Part shown: one piece after another, positions 35,572-52,000 of the stretch
Layout of the letters: each line of letters starts with the position of its first letter
How positions within the stretch are numbered: the first letter of the stretch is position 1
Source of the DNA: Diabrotica undecimpunctata
Lineage: Eukaryota > Arthropoda > Insecta > Coleoptera > Chrysomelidae
Assembly (NCBI RefSeq): GCF_040954645.1
Contig: NC_092808.1
Coordinates: forward strand, 85,195,389-85,259,388
Length of the DNA: 64,000 bases
Reading direction: 5' to 3'
Made by a program: the position numbers and the translations under genes
Notes under the pieces: model-generated
Seen by the model: only the letters and a program-made list of their open reading frames with translations
Database searches by the model: none
What the model was told of the DNA's origin: nothing

Positions 35572-38235
35572 ATGTCGACTAAGCGAAGAAACCCAAACAG
35601 AAAACTTGGTCCTCTAAGATTGGGGGTTGGAGCGATGGGCCAGTCCCTCATCATCTCGAAAAAAACTCTTTTGACTAAAAATTCTAATACCGAGCCTCGG
35701 AATATGGATGGAAACTTACGACGACGACACCTGGCAAAGAAAAGGACTTTGAAAATTGGTACTTGGAACACTCAAGGCATGACTCACAAGACAATGGAAA
35801 TTTTAACTGAAATGATGAAGCAAAAAATGGACATCATAGTGCTCTCTGAGTCCAAAAAGAAAGGCCAAGTAAATGAACCCATTAAAGACTACATTCATAT
35901 ATGGTCAGGAGTAGAGAAACACGTACAAGCTAAATCAGGGGTCTCAATTCTTATAAAAACATCGTTGAACAAATATTTAAAAGACTATGCGTACATCTCT
36001 GAAAGAATTCTGACAATAACTGTCACATTGTACGGCATCGAAATAATAGTTGTTGTAGTCTATGCGCCAATAGACGATTCAAATCAACAACTTAAAAATT
36101 CCATTTATGAAGAGTTTTCAAACATTTGTAATAAAATAAAAACTAATCAAGAAACAATACTGTTAGGAGACCTAAATGCCAGAGTAGGTTCTCAAATAGA
36201 CGATGACGTGGTGGGACAGCAAAGAGAAATAATTAAAAAGGTTTAGGGAACAGCTTAATTGGGTTCTGTCAACTTTTTGATTTAAAAATAATGAATACCC
36301 AATTCCAACACATAAAGAGAGATTCATAAATACACTTGGGAACGACCTTCACTTTAACAGAAGTCGATCATAGACTATATAATTATGAGACAGAAATCAA
36401 AATTTAAGTGCCAAGACTGCAGAGTAAAAAGAGGATCTAACTGTGCCCCTTCAAACAATAGTACAAACAGAACACTGAAAGTGAGAGAAACAATACAACA
36501 CAGTACAAAACGGAGAGATATAAATTGCACAACAACCTCAAAACGATAATAAAAAAAATTGCCTATGAAGTATTAGGAACAGAGAAGAACGATAAAAAAC
36601 ACGAACCATTATGGATAACAGAAAACGTAAAATAAATGATACAAGAAAAAAACAAAATATATAAGAAATGGCTAACAAATAAAACATCTAGCAATAGAGT
36701 AACATATCAAAGGAAAAACGGAGAAATACGCAATCAAATAAAAGAAGCGAAAAACAATTTCTGGGAACAAAAATGTGTCCATTTTAAAATTTAATTGGTG
36801 GCTCTCAGACTAAGGAAGCATGGAGAACTATCACTAATCTAAAGAAAAACACCCATAACTCCTTAAGCAACTTCAACATTCCTATAGAAAAGTGCGAAAA
36901 TCACTATAAAAATTTACTCCAAAAGTCCAGATCGGAATATATGAGAGAGGAATACAGTATGGAGAGACAAACAAATAATTAAACATTAACAATACTACTA
37001 ATAACGAGGTCCGTCTGCGTCAATTAAAATGAAAAACGGGCGATCTCCAGGACCTGGCAATATAGCTGTAGAGTTTCTTAAAGCAGGAGATCCACTCCTA
37101 ATAGAACGAATATCTTTTCTAATGAATCAATGCTGCCAACAAATTAAAGTACCATCTGAATGGAAAACCGCTCACCAAGTGTCCATCTTTAAAAAGGGTA
37201 ATCGAAGAGATTCCAACTGCTACAGAGAATCAAGTGTCCTACCTACTTTCGGGAGATTGTTTGGAAAGATAATAAATGGAAAAATACAAGATGATGTAGT
37301 ACATCGAATTAGCAAAGACGAAAGTGGATTTACGCCTGGTAGATCTTGCACTGATAACTTGTTTATACTCCAATAATTAATACAAAAAAAAAACATAGCG
37401 TTTGGTACCGCTAGTACATCTAGCCTTCATCGACCTAGAAAAGGCGTATGATACAGTTTCAAGACTTAAATTTTGGCAAGCTTTACAACAACTCGGCATT
37501 AGTCCATACCTTTTAGGCATATTCACAGAAGCATACAGGGATAATACTACTTACCTAAAAATCGGAAATAGACTATCAGAGCCAATAAAAGTAACTAAAG
37601 GACTAAGACAAGGATGCAGTATGTCACCCTTACTGTTTAATTAATTTATATATTGAGGCAGCCCTTCTAAATTGGAAAAACCACTGCCAGGTAATGGGAA
37701 TCACCATAGGAAATGAGGTACTGTTCTCCCTAAACTTTGCGGATGACCAGATCGTTCTAGCTGAAGATTCTTATGATCTAGAATTTAGATCGTGTATCGT
37801 TGATAGACGAGGATGTGGAAATCAAACAAGTGGAAAAATTTAAATATTTAGGTGCACTCAATGATAAGAACGGCTTGAGAGAAACCGAAATTAAACATCG
37901 AATTAATCAGGGACGTAAAATTGTAGGATGCCTGAACTCCTTATGGTGGAATCTCAACATTTTCAAAACGAACAAAAAAAGAATAGGGCAAACCATGGTT
38001 GAATCAGTTCTTTGTTATGGCTTTGGTAAGTATGGACAATTAATGCAGACCTAAAGAGAAGATTGTTGGCAGTTGAAATGGATTATTTGGGAACACGGCG
38101 TTAGATGTCTCCAAGATGTATTCTATTTACAAGTTGGAAATTGTTCTTAAAATAAAAAAAAATCCGAAGTGGAAATCGAAACGTCAAAATTAAACTTATT
38201 TTAAACTTAAATTTTGGCTTACTCCCAATAAAAAT
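35572..38235 (+). pseudogene. LINE with endonuclease and reverse transcriptase (near full length, broken)
   Basis: The first frame (224 codons, 35572-36246) is an AP-type endonuclease: W-N-T-Q-G with Asn66, S-E-S with Glu93, V-Y-A-P (163-166) and G-D-L-N-A-R (199-204). This nuclease nicks the target DNA. A frameshift follows, then the rest of the endonuclease and linker (36250-37000) with several stops. RT comes as 37029-37376 (N-G-R-S-P-G-P and F-K-K-G-N-R-R-D-S-N-C-Y-R), then 37402-37644 (F-I-D-L-E-K-A-Y-D with motif A, and G-L-R-Q-G-C-S-M-S-P), then N-F-A-D-D-Q-I-V-L near 37735 and the thumb at 37800-38054. The end carries the dispersed tail at 38161. Only about seven breaks remain. Confidence 0.82.
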
Positions 38236-38237
38236 GG
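38157..38237 (+). repeat. LINE 3' tail, reference copy of the dispersed repeat
   Basis: tccgaagtggaaatcgaaac, then aaattttggcttactccc. It follows the RT thumb of the LINE, which ties the orphan copies at 6041, 6124 and 25708 to LINE 3' ends. Confidence 0.6.
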
Positions 38238-39114
<877 letters not shown>

Positions 39115-39679
39115 GATATTTTTGTTTATAACTTTTTTACTTTCTATTTTACATTTAAAATTATTAAAAATAAAGTTGTAGACAATTTAATTTGCTACGA
39201 ATAACCTCGAATAAATTTTTTTGTTAGTTTACGAGATACAGCACAAAAATCCTTTCCTTTCTTTTTTCAAGATGGCGACCGGGGACAAGAGTGGCTTAGT
39301 GACACTACAAACTTAAACTTAAACTTATACTTACCTTCTCACCACATTAAATAAAAAATTGCGTCCTCTAAAAATTGTACGCTAAGGCATAAAAAATGTA
39401 ACATTTCAATGGACTAACTATTAAGCGATCGAAAACGATTTTCGATTATTCGATAGGATAATAAACGTAGATTTAAACGTATGTAAAAGCTTATGTTAGT
39501 ATGTTATTTTGTTTTAAGTTAAACATGGAAATAATGTATTTCTTCTTATAATGTATTAATAATAAACAAGAAGCATATTAATACACGCAAAAGTAGGAGT
39601 ACTCTCACTAAATACAACAAATTTTAAACCTCTCATGCTTTAATAAGCCAACTGTTCTGCAACAAATTTTCGTGTTTTT

Positions 39680-40221
39680 CCGATTGTTACCACATTATAC
39701 AGATGCATCCAAATCCACTAATGCTGTAGGACTAGTAGTTGTTACTATGTTACAATTTAAATTACAATCGATCGATAGTATCATGTCTCGAGATCTGTAC
39801 GAAATTCTACAATCGTTAATTAATATAAGTGACCACAACATTAAACATTGTATGTATAAGTCACCACAACACGAACGTAGGGGAAAGGACTTATTTTAAG
39901 ACCAAGAAAGCGATGGGATGATGATGTGGATGAGGACGCCAGAAATCTCCTCGGCAGTCGATCGTGAAGGAGAATAGCTACAGACCGTAACGGACGGAGA
40001 GGTTTGATAAATGTAGGCCAGAGCTCGAATTGGTTTGTAGAGCTATAGGACCGATGGAACACATCTATCAACATCTCCAAAGTTCTGATGTGACAAAACA
40101 GATGTATACAAATAATTCCATAGGCTATCTAATTCAACAACAGTTATACCTTCTAAATGAATTAAAACAGGAAGTTAGTTTCATTTGGATCCCATCTTAT
40201 ACTGGTTTGCAAGGCAACTAA
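39680..40221 (+). pseudogene. LINE RNase H fragments split by another insertion
   Basis: The first piece (39690-39850) reads Y-T-D-A-S-K-S, V-G-L-V-V-V and L-Y-E-I-L-Q-S-L, the start of an RNase H domain. The second (40030-40221) gives L-K-Q-E-V-S-F-I-W-I-P-S-Y-T-G-L-Q-G-N, the end of the same domain. Between them, 39895-40020 reads R-P-R-K-R-W-D-D-D-V-D-E-D and W-R-R-I-A-T-D-R-N, the tail of a different LINE RT. The first LINE was thus interrupted or rearranged. Confidence 0.65.
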
Positions 40222-40429
40222 ACATGTACGTAACGCAATACAACGTGCGTTGTCGGTGTTTTAGTTAATACAGTATCGGTATCCGCTTTCAAGTGTTTCT
40301 TTTAACAAAAAGTGCTAAAAGTGTGGGAAAATGAATGGCACCAGTCAGAATTGTTTCTACACACTAAGATTGTCCTAAACACATCAAGGAAAAACACGAA
40401 CACTCAATCATCATTATCACCAACAGTTA

Positions 40430-41150
40430 TTCCATTCATCGTCGGATGTAAGCCTCCCTTAGGTGTGTCCATCCAATTCTATTAGTTGTTTTTTGCATCC
40501 ATTCGTGACCAGCCATTCGCTTGATGTCATTAGTCCATCTGGTTTGAGGTCTGACTCAGCTTTTCTTGTTTCCTCCTGGTCGCCATTCAATAATTCGCTT
40601 TATCCAACGGTTGTTTTTTATACTTCCTATGTGTCCTGCCCAGTTTCATTTTAACATGGCAATCTTTTGGATTACATCTGTAACTTTTGCTCGTCTTCTT
40701 TTTTTTTTCATTGGACTTGCGATTGCTAAGTTTAATGTTGAGCATTATCCGTTCCATATCTCTCTGAGTCACTTAGTTTGTGGACTACGTTGTTATTAAA
40801 AGCCCATGTTTTAGGTCCATATATCAGTAACGGTAACACATACTGATTGAAAGTATTTTCCTTTAAAGTATTTGGTAAGTTTGATTTAAATACTGTTTGT
40901 AATCTTCCGAATGCTACCCATGCTAAGGAACATCTTCTATTTAAGTCTTTAAGTTAAGCTTTGTTAATTCATTCGATTTTTTGTCCTAAGTATATATATG
41001 ACTTAACCTTTTCTATATTATTATTGTCCAGCGTTATAAACTTAGTTATATCTAGCTAGAGATATATTTGTTAGATATTTAGTTTTTGCAAGATTTATTT
41101 TTAGTCCTATTTCTTTTGATTTTATATTTAAAAACACTCAATACTTGACA
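40430..41150 (-). pseudogene. RTE-like LINE fragment: RT thumb and tail
   Basis: Minus-strand frames carry Y-I-Y-L-G-Q, L-A-W-V-A-F-G-R-L-Q-T-V-F-K-S-N-L-P, V-L-P-L-L-I-Y-G, then Q-R-D-M-E-R-I-M-L-N-I-K-L (40772-40587) and the R-P-Q-T-R-W-T-D-D-I tail near 40530. Palm motifs are missing; the piece is 5'-truncated with few breaks. Confidence 0.72.
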
Positions 41151-41206
41151 ATATATCACAAGTTTTAGGACCTAATTGCAGTTTTAAGGACTATGTAACT
41201 ATTTAA

Positions 41207-41360
41207 AAGACATTAATATCCTTAACAAATTTTAACTTAATTGAGTTTATTTGCTTTGTAATATTATATTGTAGTTATTGTATTTTGTCCTCCCGCTAAT
41301 AACCCTCAGTTGTTGACGCGGTTAATAAAACATTTTGGTAGGCAAAAAAATAAATAAAGT
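41207..41360 (+). repeat. I/Jockey-type LINE 3' UTR fragment
   Basis: gtcctcccgctaataaccct and gttgttgacgcggttaataa resemble the short 3' ends of I-type LINEs, compare 10800-10850. An A-rich run follows at 41346-41358. Confidence 0.4.
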
Positions 41361-42044
41361 GGATACAACGTACCAATAATGCAATAATTATTTTTTGTAA
41401 CACGCTTGGTGTGTTATAGATATAGATATCTGCGAATCAAAATATATTACCAGTAATTTGCAATTTTTTATCTGATCAATTGCGAGAGTTATTAGCAATA
41501 ATAATCTAACAAAGCCTTCATCCTTCTCGAATTAATACATTTATTAGAAATTACTCTATAGTCATTATCGTTTCAAATCCTGAATCCTTGAAACAATAAT
41601 AATTTAACTATTCTTGCAATCTTAAAATGAAATATTCACTTTGTTTTAAGTTTCGTCATTTTGTAAATTCATTCTTGTGCAATTTGATATCTGATTAAAT
41701 GTATTCTAAACGTTTTCGTGACTTTTTAATGTAAGCTTAATGTTTTGTTTTCTGATTATCGTAGTGAAAAATCCATTTTTCATAATCTTAAACAGTAGAT
41801 TTCGTAAGTGATGACAAGCTCAATTAGCGGTTATGCTAACTTGATAAAGGTACGGCTTAGTTCTGTATTTTTGAATGTTTGTATAAATGATACTTAAAAT
41901 AATCATATTACATAGTTTAAATAATTTTTATAAATATTCGTTGTATATACAGATAAGTCGCACCACCTTGTATTAGTTATCCGTGGAGGGACATGGACAA
42001 ATCATTTGCTTTCATTTTTATATTACGAGCATTGTATGTTTTTT
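41361..42044. other. AT-rich DNA without a recognised feature
   Basis: No coding signal. Confidence 0.35.
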
Positions 42045-42205
42045 TATATCGATAGTTCTCATATAGGCCTCTTCCATTCTCTTTCATCTTTCTCTGTCCC
42101 ATGCTAGACTTTTCCATGTTGGTCCTACAACACTTTTAATCGCTCCACCGCATTTCGGGTATTCGCTCCATAAGTTCTCCAACTCCCTATTTATCTGTTT
42201 GGTTT
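42045..42205 (-). pseudogene. LINE RT tail fragment
   Basis: The minus strand reads N-R-E-L-E-N-L-W, W-K-S-L-A-W-D-R-E-R and R-M-E-E-A-Y-M-R-T, the end of an RTE-like RT. It is about 50 codons long and the rest is missing. Confidence 0.5.
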
Positions 42206-42514
42206 TCTTAGATTTTTCTATACTCAATAGTTATTCGGGATAGTTATTTGTTTCATCAGGATAACCAGTAAGTAATAGAGTCTGATTATTTGTCTCGTTG
42301 TTGTAATTAATATTATGCTCTCTTTTCAAATTAACTTCGTTTCATTTCTAAATATCCAATGAAGACCGTAGCGTAAGAAAGCAAGTAAGCAGTTCAATAA
42401 AATTGGCTAAGAAATAATAACCCGAGAAGGATAAATCTAGTACTAATACTTTGTTTGGTAGCCCATATAAAAACAAAAGTTTATCTACCGCCCACAAATT
42501 TATATGTTGAAGTA

Positions 42515-42516
<2 letters not shown>

Positions 42517-42577
<61 letters not shown>
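42517..42577. repeat. (AT)n microsatellite, about 60 bp
   Basis: Perfect at/ta run. Confidence 0.97.
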
Positions 42578-42579
<2 letters not shown>

Positions 42580-42717
42580 AAGTAATTTGTTTATGACATA
42601 TTACATGACTTTAAAATGATAATATTGCCAATATTTTTAAGTTGCAATGGGGCGACTTGTAAGATAGTTTATTCGATTACATGAAATCAACTTTAACTTA
42701 AGAATATCTATTAGAAA

Positions 42718-43445
42718 AATCATAGCATATGAGTTGTCTTTAAACAGACAACCACATACAATAATGACAGTAAAATTCTACTGTTAATGATCCCATAGTA
42801 AATGATAAGGTAAAAAGACAGAAAAAACACCTTATGATACTATCCTGACATGGTAAGAATTTGTCTTACGTTTTATTGACTTACTAATAGTGGTATTTTC
42901 TTTCTATTGGTTTCCTAATATTGGTAAGCAGATACTACTGCAGTCTACCGAGGAACTTGCGACGCAAATATAGGGTCACTTGGGACACTCTCACTCCTCT
43001 TTTTTTTGGGCCACCCCCTTCCGAATCCAGCTGAATCCCTCCCGCTGATTTTTCCTGTCGAATTTTCCCGCCGAGTCTTTCTCGCCGAATCCTGCCTGAA
43101 TCCGCCCGAACCGACCGAGAATACGTCAATTTGATCTGGTGCCCAGTTTTTACATATATGTCGCAAATTCCTGTGCAGAATGTAGTAGGATCTGCTTACC
43201 CATATTAAACGAGGAAATCAATAGAAAGAAAATACCACTATGTATTAGCGTTGTATTAGTAAGTCAATAATCGAGAATACCTACATTATTTATATTTTAA
43301 AACAAAATACATCTAAAATCAGAGTTTGGTGTCAATTTTGAAATTAAAAATAAATGTAAGATCAAATACTATGGGATTACTAACATTATAATTTTATTGT
43401 CATATTTGTATGTGGTTGTCTCTTTAAATCACATGCTATAATTAA
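42718..43445. mobile_element. MITE with long inverted repeats and a GC-rich core
   Basis: Outer arms: left 42719-42800 (catagcatatgagttgtc, gacaaccacatacaa, atcccatag) against right 43368-43440 (ctatgggat, tatgtggttgtc, catgctata). Inner arms: 42880-42940 (ttgacttactaatag, ggtattttctttctatt, ggtaagcagat) against 43185-43270. The core 42950-43140 is strikingly GC-rich and carries a degenerate 14-bp repeat. No transposase frame; the core open frames at 42935-43166 come from that repeat. Confidence 0.75.
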
Positions 43446-44035
43446 TAATGAAAATACTGTGTAGTGACCTTTGGGTAGCCTCCTTATTTATTTAGTCAAT
43501 AAATTAAAATTTATCTTATAGCAAATCTATTTTTATCCGTACTGCTCTATGATAGCTCGTATATCGCTAGACGTTCATTATTAACGAAGATGCTGTGTAT
43601 TGCCCTTTTGGTAGTGGCTTTATTGGTTTTTTTCCTTAAAATATTTGTTACATTCTTCTCTTTCATTTGCTATTTCACATGTTAAAATTAAATTAGCCGT
43701 TTATTTTGTGCTTAGCCTGAGGTCTGCTTTAAATCAATAAATCAAAATTTGTCTTATAGTTAATCTATTTTTATAGTGCCCTATGATATCTCTTATGTCG
43801 CTATAGTTTCATTAATAATAAAGATACTGTGTAGTGTTCTTTTTCGCAATCATCTTGTTTGTTTTTTCTATCTTAATATATTCGCTATATCCTCCCATCA
43901 CATTTAACTTCCACTCGCAATCGGACCAATAAAAAATAACAACGGAGATATGATGTTTTGCTCTTTTGGCAATGCCGCTATGTGTGTTTTTCTGTCTCAA
44001 CATATTCGCTACCCCTCTCCTTACCAATGATGTTC
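43441..44035 (+). repeat. Degenerate tandem array, unit roughly 235 bp
   Basis: atactgtgtagtg-like strings occur at 43455, 43590 and 43825. tcaataaat-aaaattt-tctta-ag-aatctattttta occurs at 43495 and 43734, and atattcgcta near 43880 and 44000. The units are 20-30% diverged and contain deletions. No coding signal. Confidence 0.6.
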
Positions 44036-44084
44036 ATACGTCACGATCCGACGAACTATTCTTAAATTTTTGTAAACAAACATG

Positions 44085-44098
44085 TTAGGTTAGGTTAG
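44085..44098 (+). repeat. Short TTAGG-type run (just under three units)
   Basis: ttaggttaggttag is the unit of insect telomeric DNA, but this length can arise by chance. Confidence 0.6.
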
Positions 44099-44099
44099 T

Positions 44100-47144
<3,045 letters not shown>

Positions 47145-47365
47145 TGTTATGATGTGTTGTTTTGTTTGAATGATGAGCAATGAGTATTTTTAATAATATA
47201 GGGTTTTTATCGCGGTTCTCAAAGAATTAGTTTGTAAGTACTTTTTTAAATTATCTTTATTATAACTATTATGAAACACACATATATATCTAACCTAGCC
47301 AATATAAATTTAAAATAAACTATTTTTAAATTGATATTCTTATAAAACTAATTAAATTCTATAGA
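47145..47365 (-). repeat. Outer element, 3' LTR: first part before the BEL insertion
   Basis: Matches 61728-61948. It ends in ataga, the left target copy of BEL, and the LTR resumes at 56991. Confidence 0.95.
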
Positions 47366-47831
47366 TGTCCAATATCAAATCTTCAGAATTCATATCCGAA
47401 ATTGGACAGTATAATTTTATCACCCAGTAGACCGAATGAATCTATTTGTTATTAAATACACACACGTAGTTAATTAGGTTACATACACATTTGGTCAATT
47501 ATAAATAATAATTTGGACATCAGTAAAAAGTACTGACAAAGTTAAACAATTTACATAAATTAAATACACATATCACGCTAGGTACGCGAAAAATATTGAC
47601 CCAAATAGAATTTATATAAAACTAATATCTCTTGACTAGAGAAGCATTCAATCAATATTCACTCAACGAACATATAGTCTTCAACGATCAACTTCATCAG
47701 TCTCTACTCAAAGTAATCCCGGGTCTACACCCATAGTGTACGTCTCAACAATAAACTCTGCTACTATTATTTGGTGTTTCCATTACAACAGAACGAACAT
47801 CTTCACTGAGCCAACGAAGGGAATTTGTTCA
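47366..47831 (+). repeat. BEL 5' LTR, 466 bp
   Basis: Carries a TATA-like tttatataaa at 47611-47620, a candidate initiator (tcagtct, about 47697) and a polyadenylation signal aataaa at 47750-47755. This is the order expected for U3-R-U5. It is identical by eye to 56525-56990. Confidence 0.95.
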
Positions 47832-47870
47832 TGGTCCTTCGAGCCGGAATTTGTTCATGGTCCTATCGAG
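47832..47870 (+). other. BEL primer-binding site with a duplicated copy
   Basis: tggtccttcgagccgg follows the LTR without a gap. It would pair with a tRNA ending ccggctcgaaggacca; a tRNA-Arg is my guess. The LTR end plus the first bases of the site (aatttgttcatggtcct) is repeated at once at 47848-47864. Confidence 0.75.
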
Positions 47871-47982
47871 AAACAGAATACTTCAAGGAAGTTTGAGAGA
47901 GCCTATACAGTCCACGCCAGCAACACCCTCAGTAGCACCCTCAGAGAGAGACCACTAGACCCGGGAGAACGAGAGCAGTACC

Positions 47983-48377
47983 AAAGCCAAGAGCCATACT
48001 AGAGCCGAGAGCAGTACCAGAGCCGAGAGCAGTACCAAAGCCGAGAGCCATACTAGAGCCGAAAGCGGTACCAGAGCCGAGAGCAGTACCAAAGCCGAGA
48101 GCCATACTAGAGCCGAGAGCGGTACCAAAGCCGAGAGCCATACTAGAGCCGAGAGCAGTACCAAAGCCGAGAGCCATACTAGAGCCGAGAGCAGTACCAA
48201 AGCCGAGAGCCATACTAGAGCCGAGAGCAGTACCAAAGCCGAGAGCCAGACTAGAGCCGAGAGCAGTACCAAAGCCGAGAGCCATACTAGAGCCGAGAGC
48301 AGTACCAAAGCCGAGAGCCATACTAGAGCCGAGAGCAGTACCAAAGCCGAGAGCCATACTAGAGCCGCAGAGCAGCC
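47983..48377 (+). repeat. 18-bp tandem array in the BEL leader, about 21 units
   Basis: Units alternate between agagccgagagcagtacc and aaagccgagagccatact, so the higher-order period is 36 bp. They are nearly identical. As 18 is a multiple of 3, this creates long artefact frames on the minus strand. Variable tandem repeats in the leader are also a feature of roo, as I recall. Confidence 0.95.
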
Positions 48378-48781
48378 AAAGGACAGGACCGATTGCAGAA
48401 CCCACCAGAAGCGAGGGATCCTCAACGTCTAAGAACACAAAAAAAAAGTAAGTTTTTGAATAATTACAAAATCTTCCAACTTTTACAATCTTACAATTTA
48501 ACAAGTTTTTTTTTTATTACAATTTAACAATTCAGAACAACAATCTCCACTCTATCAATCGTATAGTAATGTACTTTAGAATGCATACCATTTAAATAAT
48601 ACAGAGAATTGATAAAACAAAAATAAACGTCATTCACAACTATAATTAACTAAACAGTAATTTTGTATGACAATTTGAAAAAAGAAACGTTCATACATAT
48701 AGCTTGCTTTTAATTACAATTAAATATTTTATTTCGAAAAATTAAAATAATTACGTAGCAAATAATTTCATTTATTTTGAT

Positions 48782-48785
<4 letters not shown>

Positions 48786-48870
<85 letters not shown>
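48786..48870. repeat. (AT)n run inside the BEL leader
   Basis: at/ta run of about 85 bp between the tandem array and the start codon. It is part of the element, not of the host site. Confidence 0.95.
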
Positions 48871-48879
<9 letters not shown>

Positions 48880-49085
48880 CATTATAAGAGTGTGTGGATT
48901 ACATCTTGACCTACCTCAATGCAAAGAATAGCACAGCAGGCAAGGTCAAACTCATATTTCGCTAAATTGCACATTCCGATAGAAAAGAAAGTGTTATAAT
49001 ACAGGTATACTTATTTAATACATAACGTACATTTAGTATTGTCTAATATATTTACCGCTGAATGTAAAAATTTTTTAAAATTATC

Positions 49086-52000
49086 ATGGAGAGTCTATAC
49101 GTTAAGCAAGCGGAAATAGGAACAGAAATAGTGAAACTCGTTTCAAATACAAAAAAGGATTCCCAATCTCGGAAAAATCAACAACACATCCGGGATAGAC
49201 AGGAAAAATTAGAAGAATATTGGGCAAAATTTTTAAATAACCACGAAAAGCTGCTAGAAGGGGGTATAACGAAAGAAAAATATTTTGAAACAAAATACTA
49301 TGATCAGGTATTTAAGACATACATTGAGGGGAAAACCCTGTTGGAAGAATATGGAAGGGTGCTGAAAAGAGGAAAAGCACCGAAAGTAAAGGAGATACAG
49401 ATAAGAAAACAAAGAATCGAGGAATTATTACGGCCAGAAAATGAACAAGACTTGCAGGAGGATGAAGAATTGCAGTCAGAGTTAAGAGAATACATGGAAA
49501 AGGTGAATACACTAATGATTGAAGCAGCAGTAAATGAGGAACTGGACGCTACAGATATTGGAGAAGTAGAGAGAATAAATCATCTAAAGAGGAAAGTCAG
49601 GGAAGTTTTAAAGAAAATAAGGCCAGGAATGCAACGGCCAGAAAGCACACAGAGGAGGGACGGTGTGACATTGCCGCAGGTAAAAATCCCTGTGTATGAA
49701 GGCAGATATGAAACGTGGAGAACTTTCCACGATCTGTTTACTAAAGTAATACATGAAAACGACCAGTTATCAAACGCAGAAAAAATGCAGTACCTAAAAA
49801 CTCAAGTAAGAGGGGAAGCCAACAGAATGATACAACACTTAAACATATCCGAGGCCAACTACGAAGTGGCCTGGAACATGCTAAAAGATAGGTATGAGAA
49901 CCCAAGGATGATATTGTTTAAATTAATAGACAGGATGCTACTAGCGCAGGAAGTAAAGGAATCTTCTGCTAGAGCATTGAAATCACTACATGACACCTTC
50001 CACGAAAGTCTGGAAGCCATAGGAGGGTTAGGAACAGACACGGAAGCGTGGAGCCCATTGATAGCCCGAATTATCATAACGAAATGGGACAATGAAACTA
50101 GGAGGCTGTACGAAAACCACATTGGAGACAGTAGAGAGATACCGACGTACAAATCGACACAAACATTCCTACAGCGAAGATTTCAGACACTGGAACTGCT
50201 GGAGTCAGAAAAAAGACAAGAGAAGCAAGGAGGATCTCTTAGGAAACCAAGAACACATTGCGTGATATGCAACGGAGATCACGGAGTACCGAACTGCAGA
50301 GAATTTCAGGAACTCAATGTAAGAGACCGGAACAGGATGATAAAAGAAAAAGGATTGTGTACAAACTGCCTAGCACATAAAAAAGAAAAACAATGTTATT
50401 CACAATATAGGTGCAGACACTGTGGCGGAGACCACCACCATATGTTGCATTATGAAAAAGGAAACACAAGCAACAAAAGAAACTCCAATGAAACGAAACG
50501 AGAACAAACACAAGAAAGAAATGGAAGAGATTCAAACAATAGAAGAAACGAGTACCAAGCTGATAGGTACAGAGGAGGAAATAATAATCCATACAACGCC
50601 AGAGAACAAAATAACGGAAGGCGAGAAAATACACAAGATACCAATGGGCCTAGGAATAGCAACGACCAGCAAAGAGGGCAGAATTCAGTAAACTGTGCAA
50701 GCCATAAGGAAGGTGAAGCATTACTAGCGACAGCTGTGGTACGCATAAAAGATGCGAAAGGAGATTCACACATAATGAGAGCACTAATCGACCAAGGGTC
50801 ACAATGCGCATTTATAACGGAACAAGCTGCGACGACGCTAGGAACAACAAGGAAGCCCATACAGGCGACCATATCCGGGATAGGCTCGTCAGGAGAAAAA
50901 ACAGCCAACTGGAGTATGAAACTTTTAATCGAAACTCATTATGAAAGTGACTTCAAGATGGAAATAGAAGCACTAGTACTACCGAAGATAACAAGGAATT
51001 TACCGGAAAAGGATATAATTCTACCGGACTATAACGAGAAAAATGCAATACTGGCAGATCCAAGATATTACAAGGTAGGGAAGATAGACTTACTACTAGG
51101 AGTAAAAGAATACAGTTACATATTGACAGAAGGGATGCACAGAATAAGTAATGGACTCCTGAGTCAAAACACCAAACTAGGATGGATAGTTTCGGGAATA
51201 GCACGAGAAAGGGAGAATATAAAAGCAGAAGTATGCTGTATGATATCAAGACAAGAAATGGACGTACAAATAAAGAACTTCTGGGAATTAGAAGAAGTAA
51301 ATCAGGATACAAGTTTCTCAGTGGAAGAACAAGAATGTGAAGAACTGTATCGACAGACTGTAAAAAGGAATGAAGAAGGGAGATACGAAGTAAAAATTCC
51401 GTTTAGGGAAGACGTCGCAAAGTTAGGAGAATCTAAACAGCAAGCATTCGCCAGATTGATGCAACTAGAAAGGAAGTTTGCAAAAGACAAACAGTTAGAA
51501 GCGAATTACAGACAATTCATGGAAGATTATGAAAACCAAGGTCATATGGTAATAGCAGAAAACCAGGGAGATGGGTACTACTTACCTCATCATCCAGTGA
51601 GAAAAGAGGACAGTACTACAACGAAAATAAGAGCCGTGTTTGAGGCATCAAGCAAAAGCTCATTGGCAGTAAGCCTGAATGATATTATGCACACAGGGCC
51701 GAAATTACAACAAGACTTGACAAATATACTATTACGATGGAGATCCAATAAGGTAGCATACTCAGCGGATCTGGAAAAAATGTTTAGACAAATCAGAATG
51801 GCAGAAGAAGACCAAAAATATCAAAAAATTTTGTGGAGAAAGGACACAAAGGACCACATACAAGAGTATAACTTAACGACGGTGACATACGGCACGGCCG
51901 CAGCACCCTTTTTAGCGTTAAGAACAATACAACAATTACAAGAAGACGAAGGAGCGAGGTTCCCGTTGGCATCGAAAATTGTAAAAGAAAACATGTATGT

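Noticed and set aside
42935..43166. Arg/Gly-rich proteins of 64 and 73 codons
   Set aside because: They arise from the degenerate repeat in the MITE core, with no independent sign of coding.
44085..44098. Interstitial telomere (TTAGG) tract
   Set aside because: Fewer than three units, easily by chance. No subtelomeric structure nearby.
47983..48377. Could the regular array be a CRISPR?
   Set aside because: Units are contiguous without unique spacers, and the genome is eukaryotic.
47941..48504. Minus-strand open frames of 156 and 187 codons made of a 12-residue repeat
   Set aside because: They result from an 18-bp tandem array in the BEL leader, whose period is a multiple of three. They run against the element and have no start context or unique sequence.
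50450..50908. 152-codon minus-strand frame and similar frames under the BEL polyprotein
   Set aside because: Antisense shadows of the long plus-strand frame.
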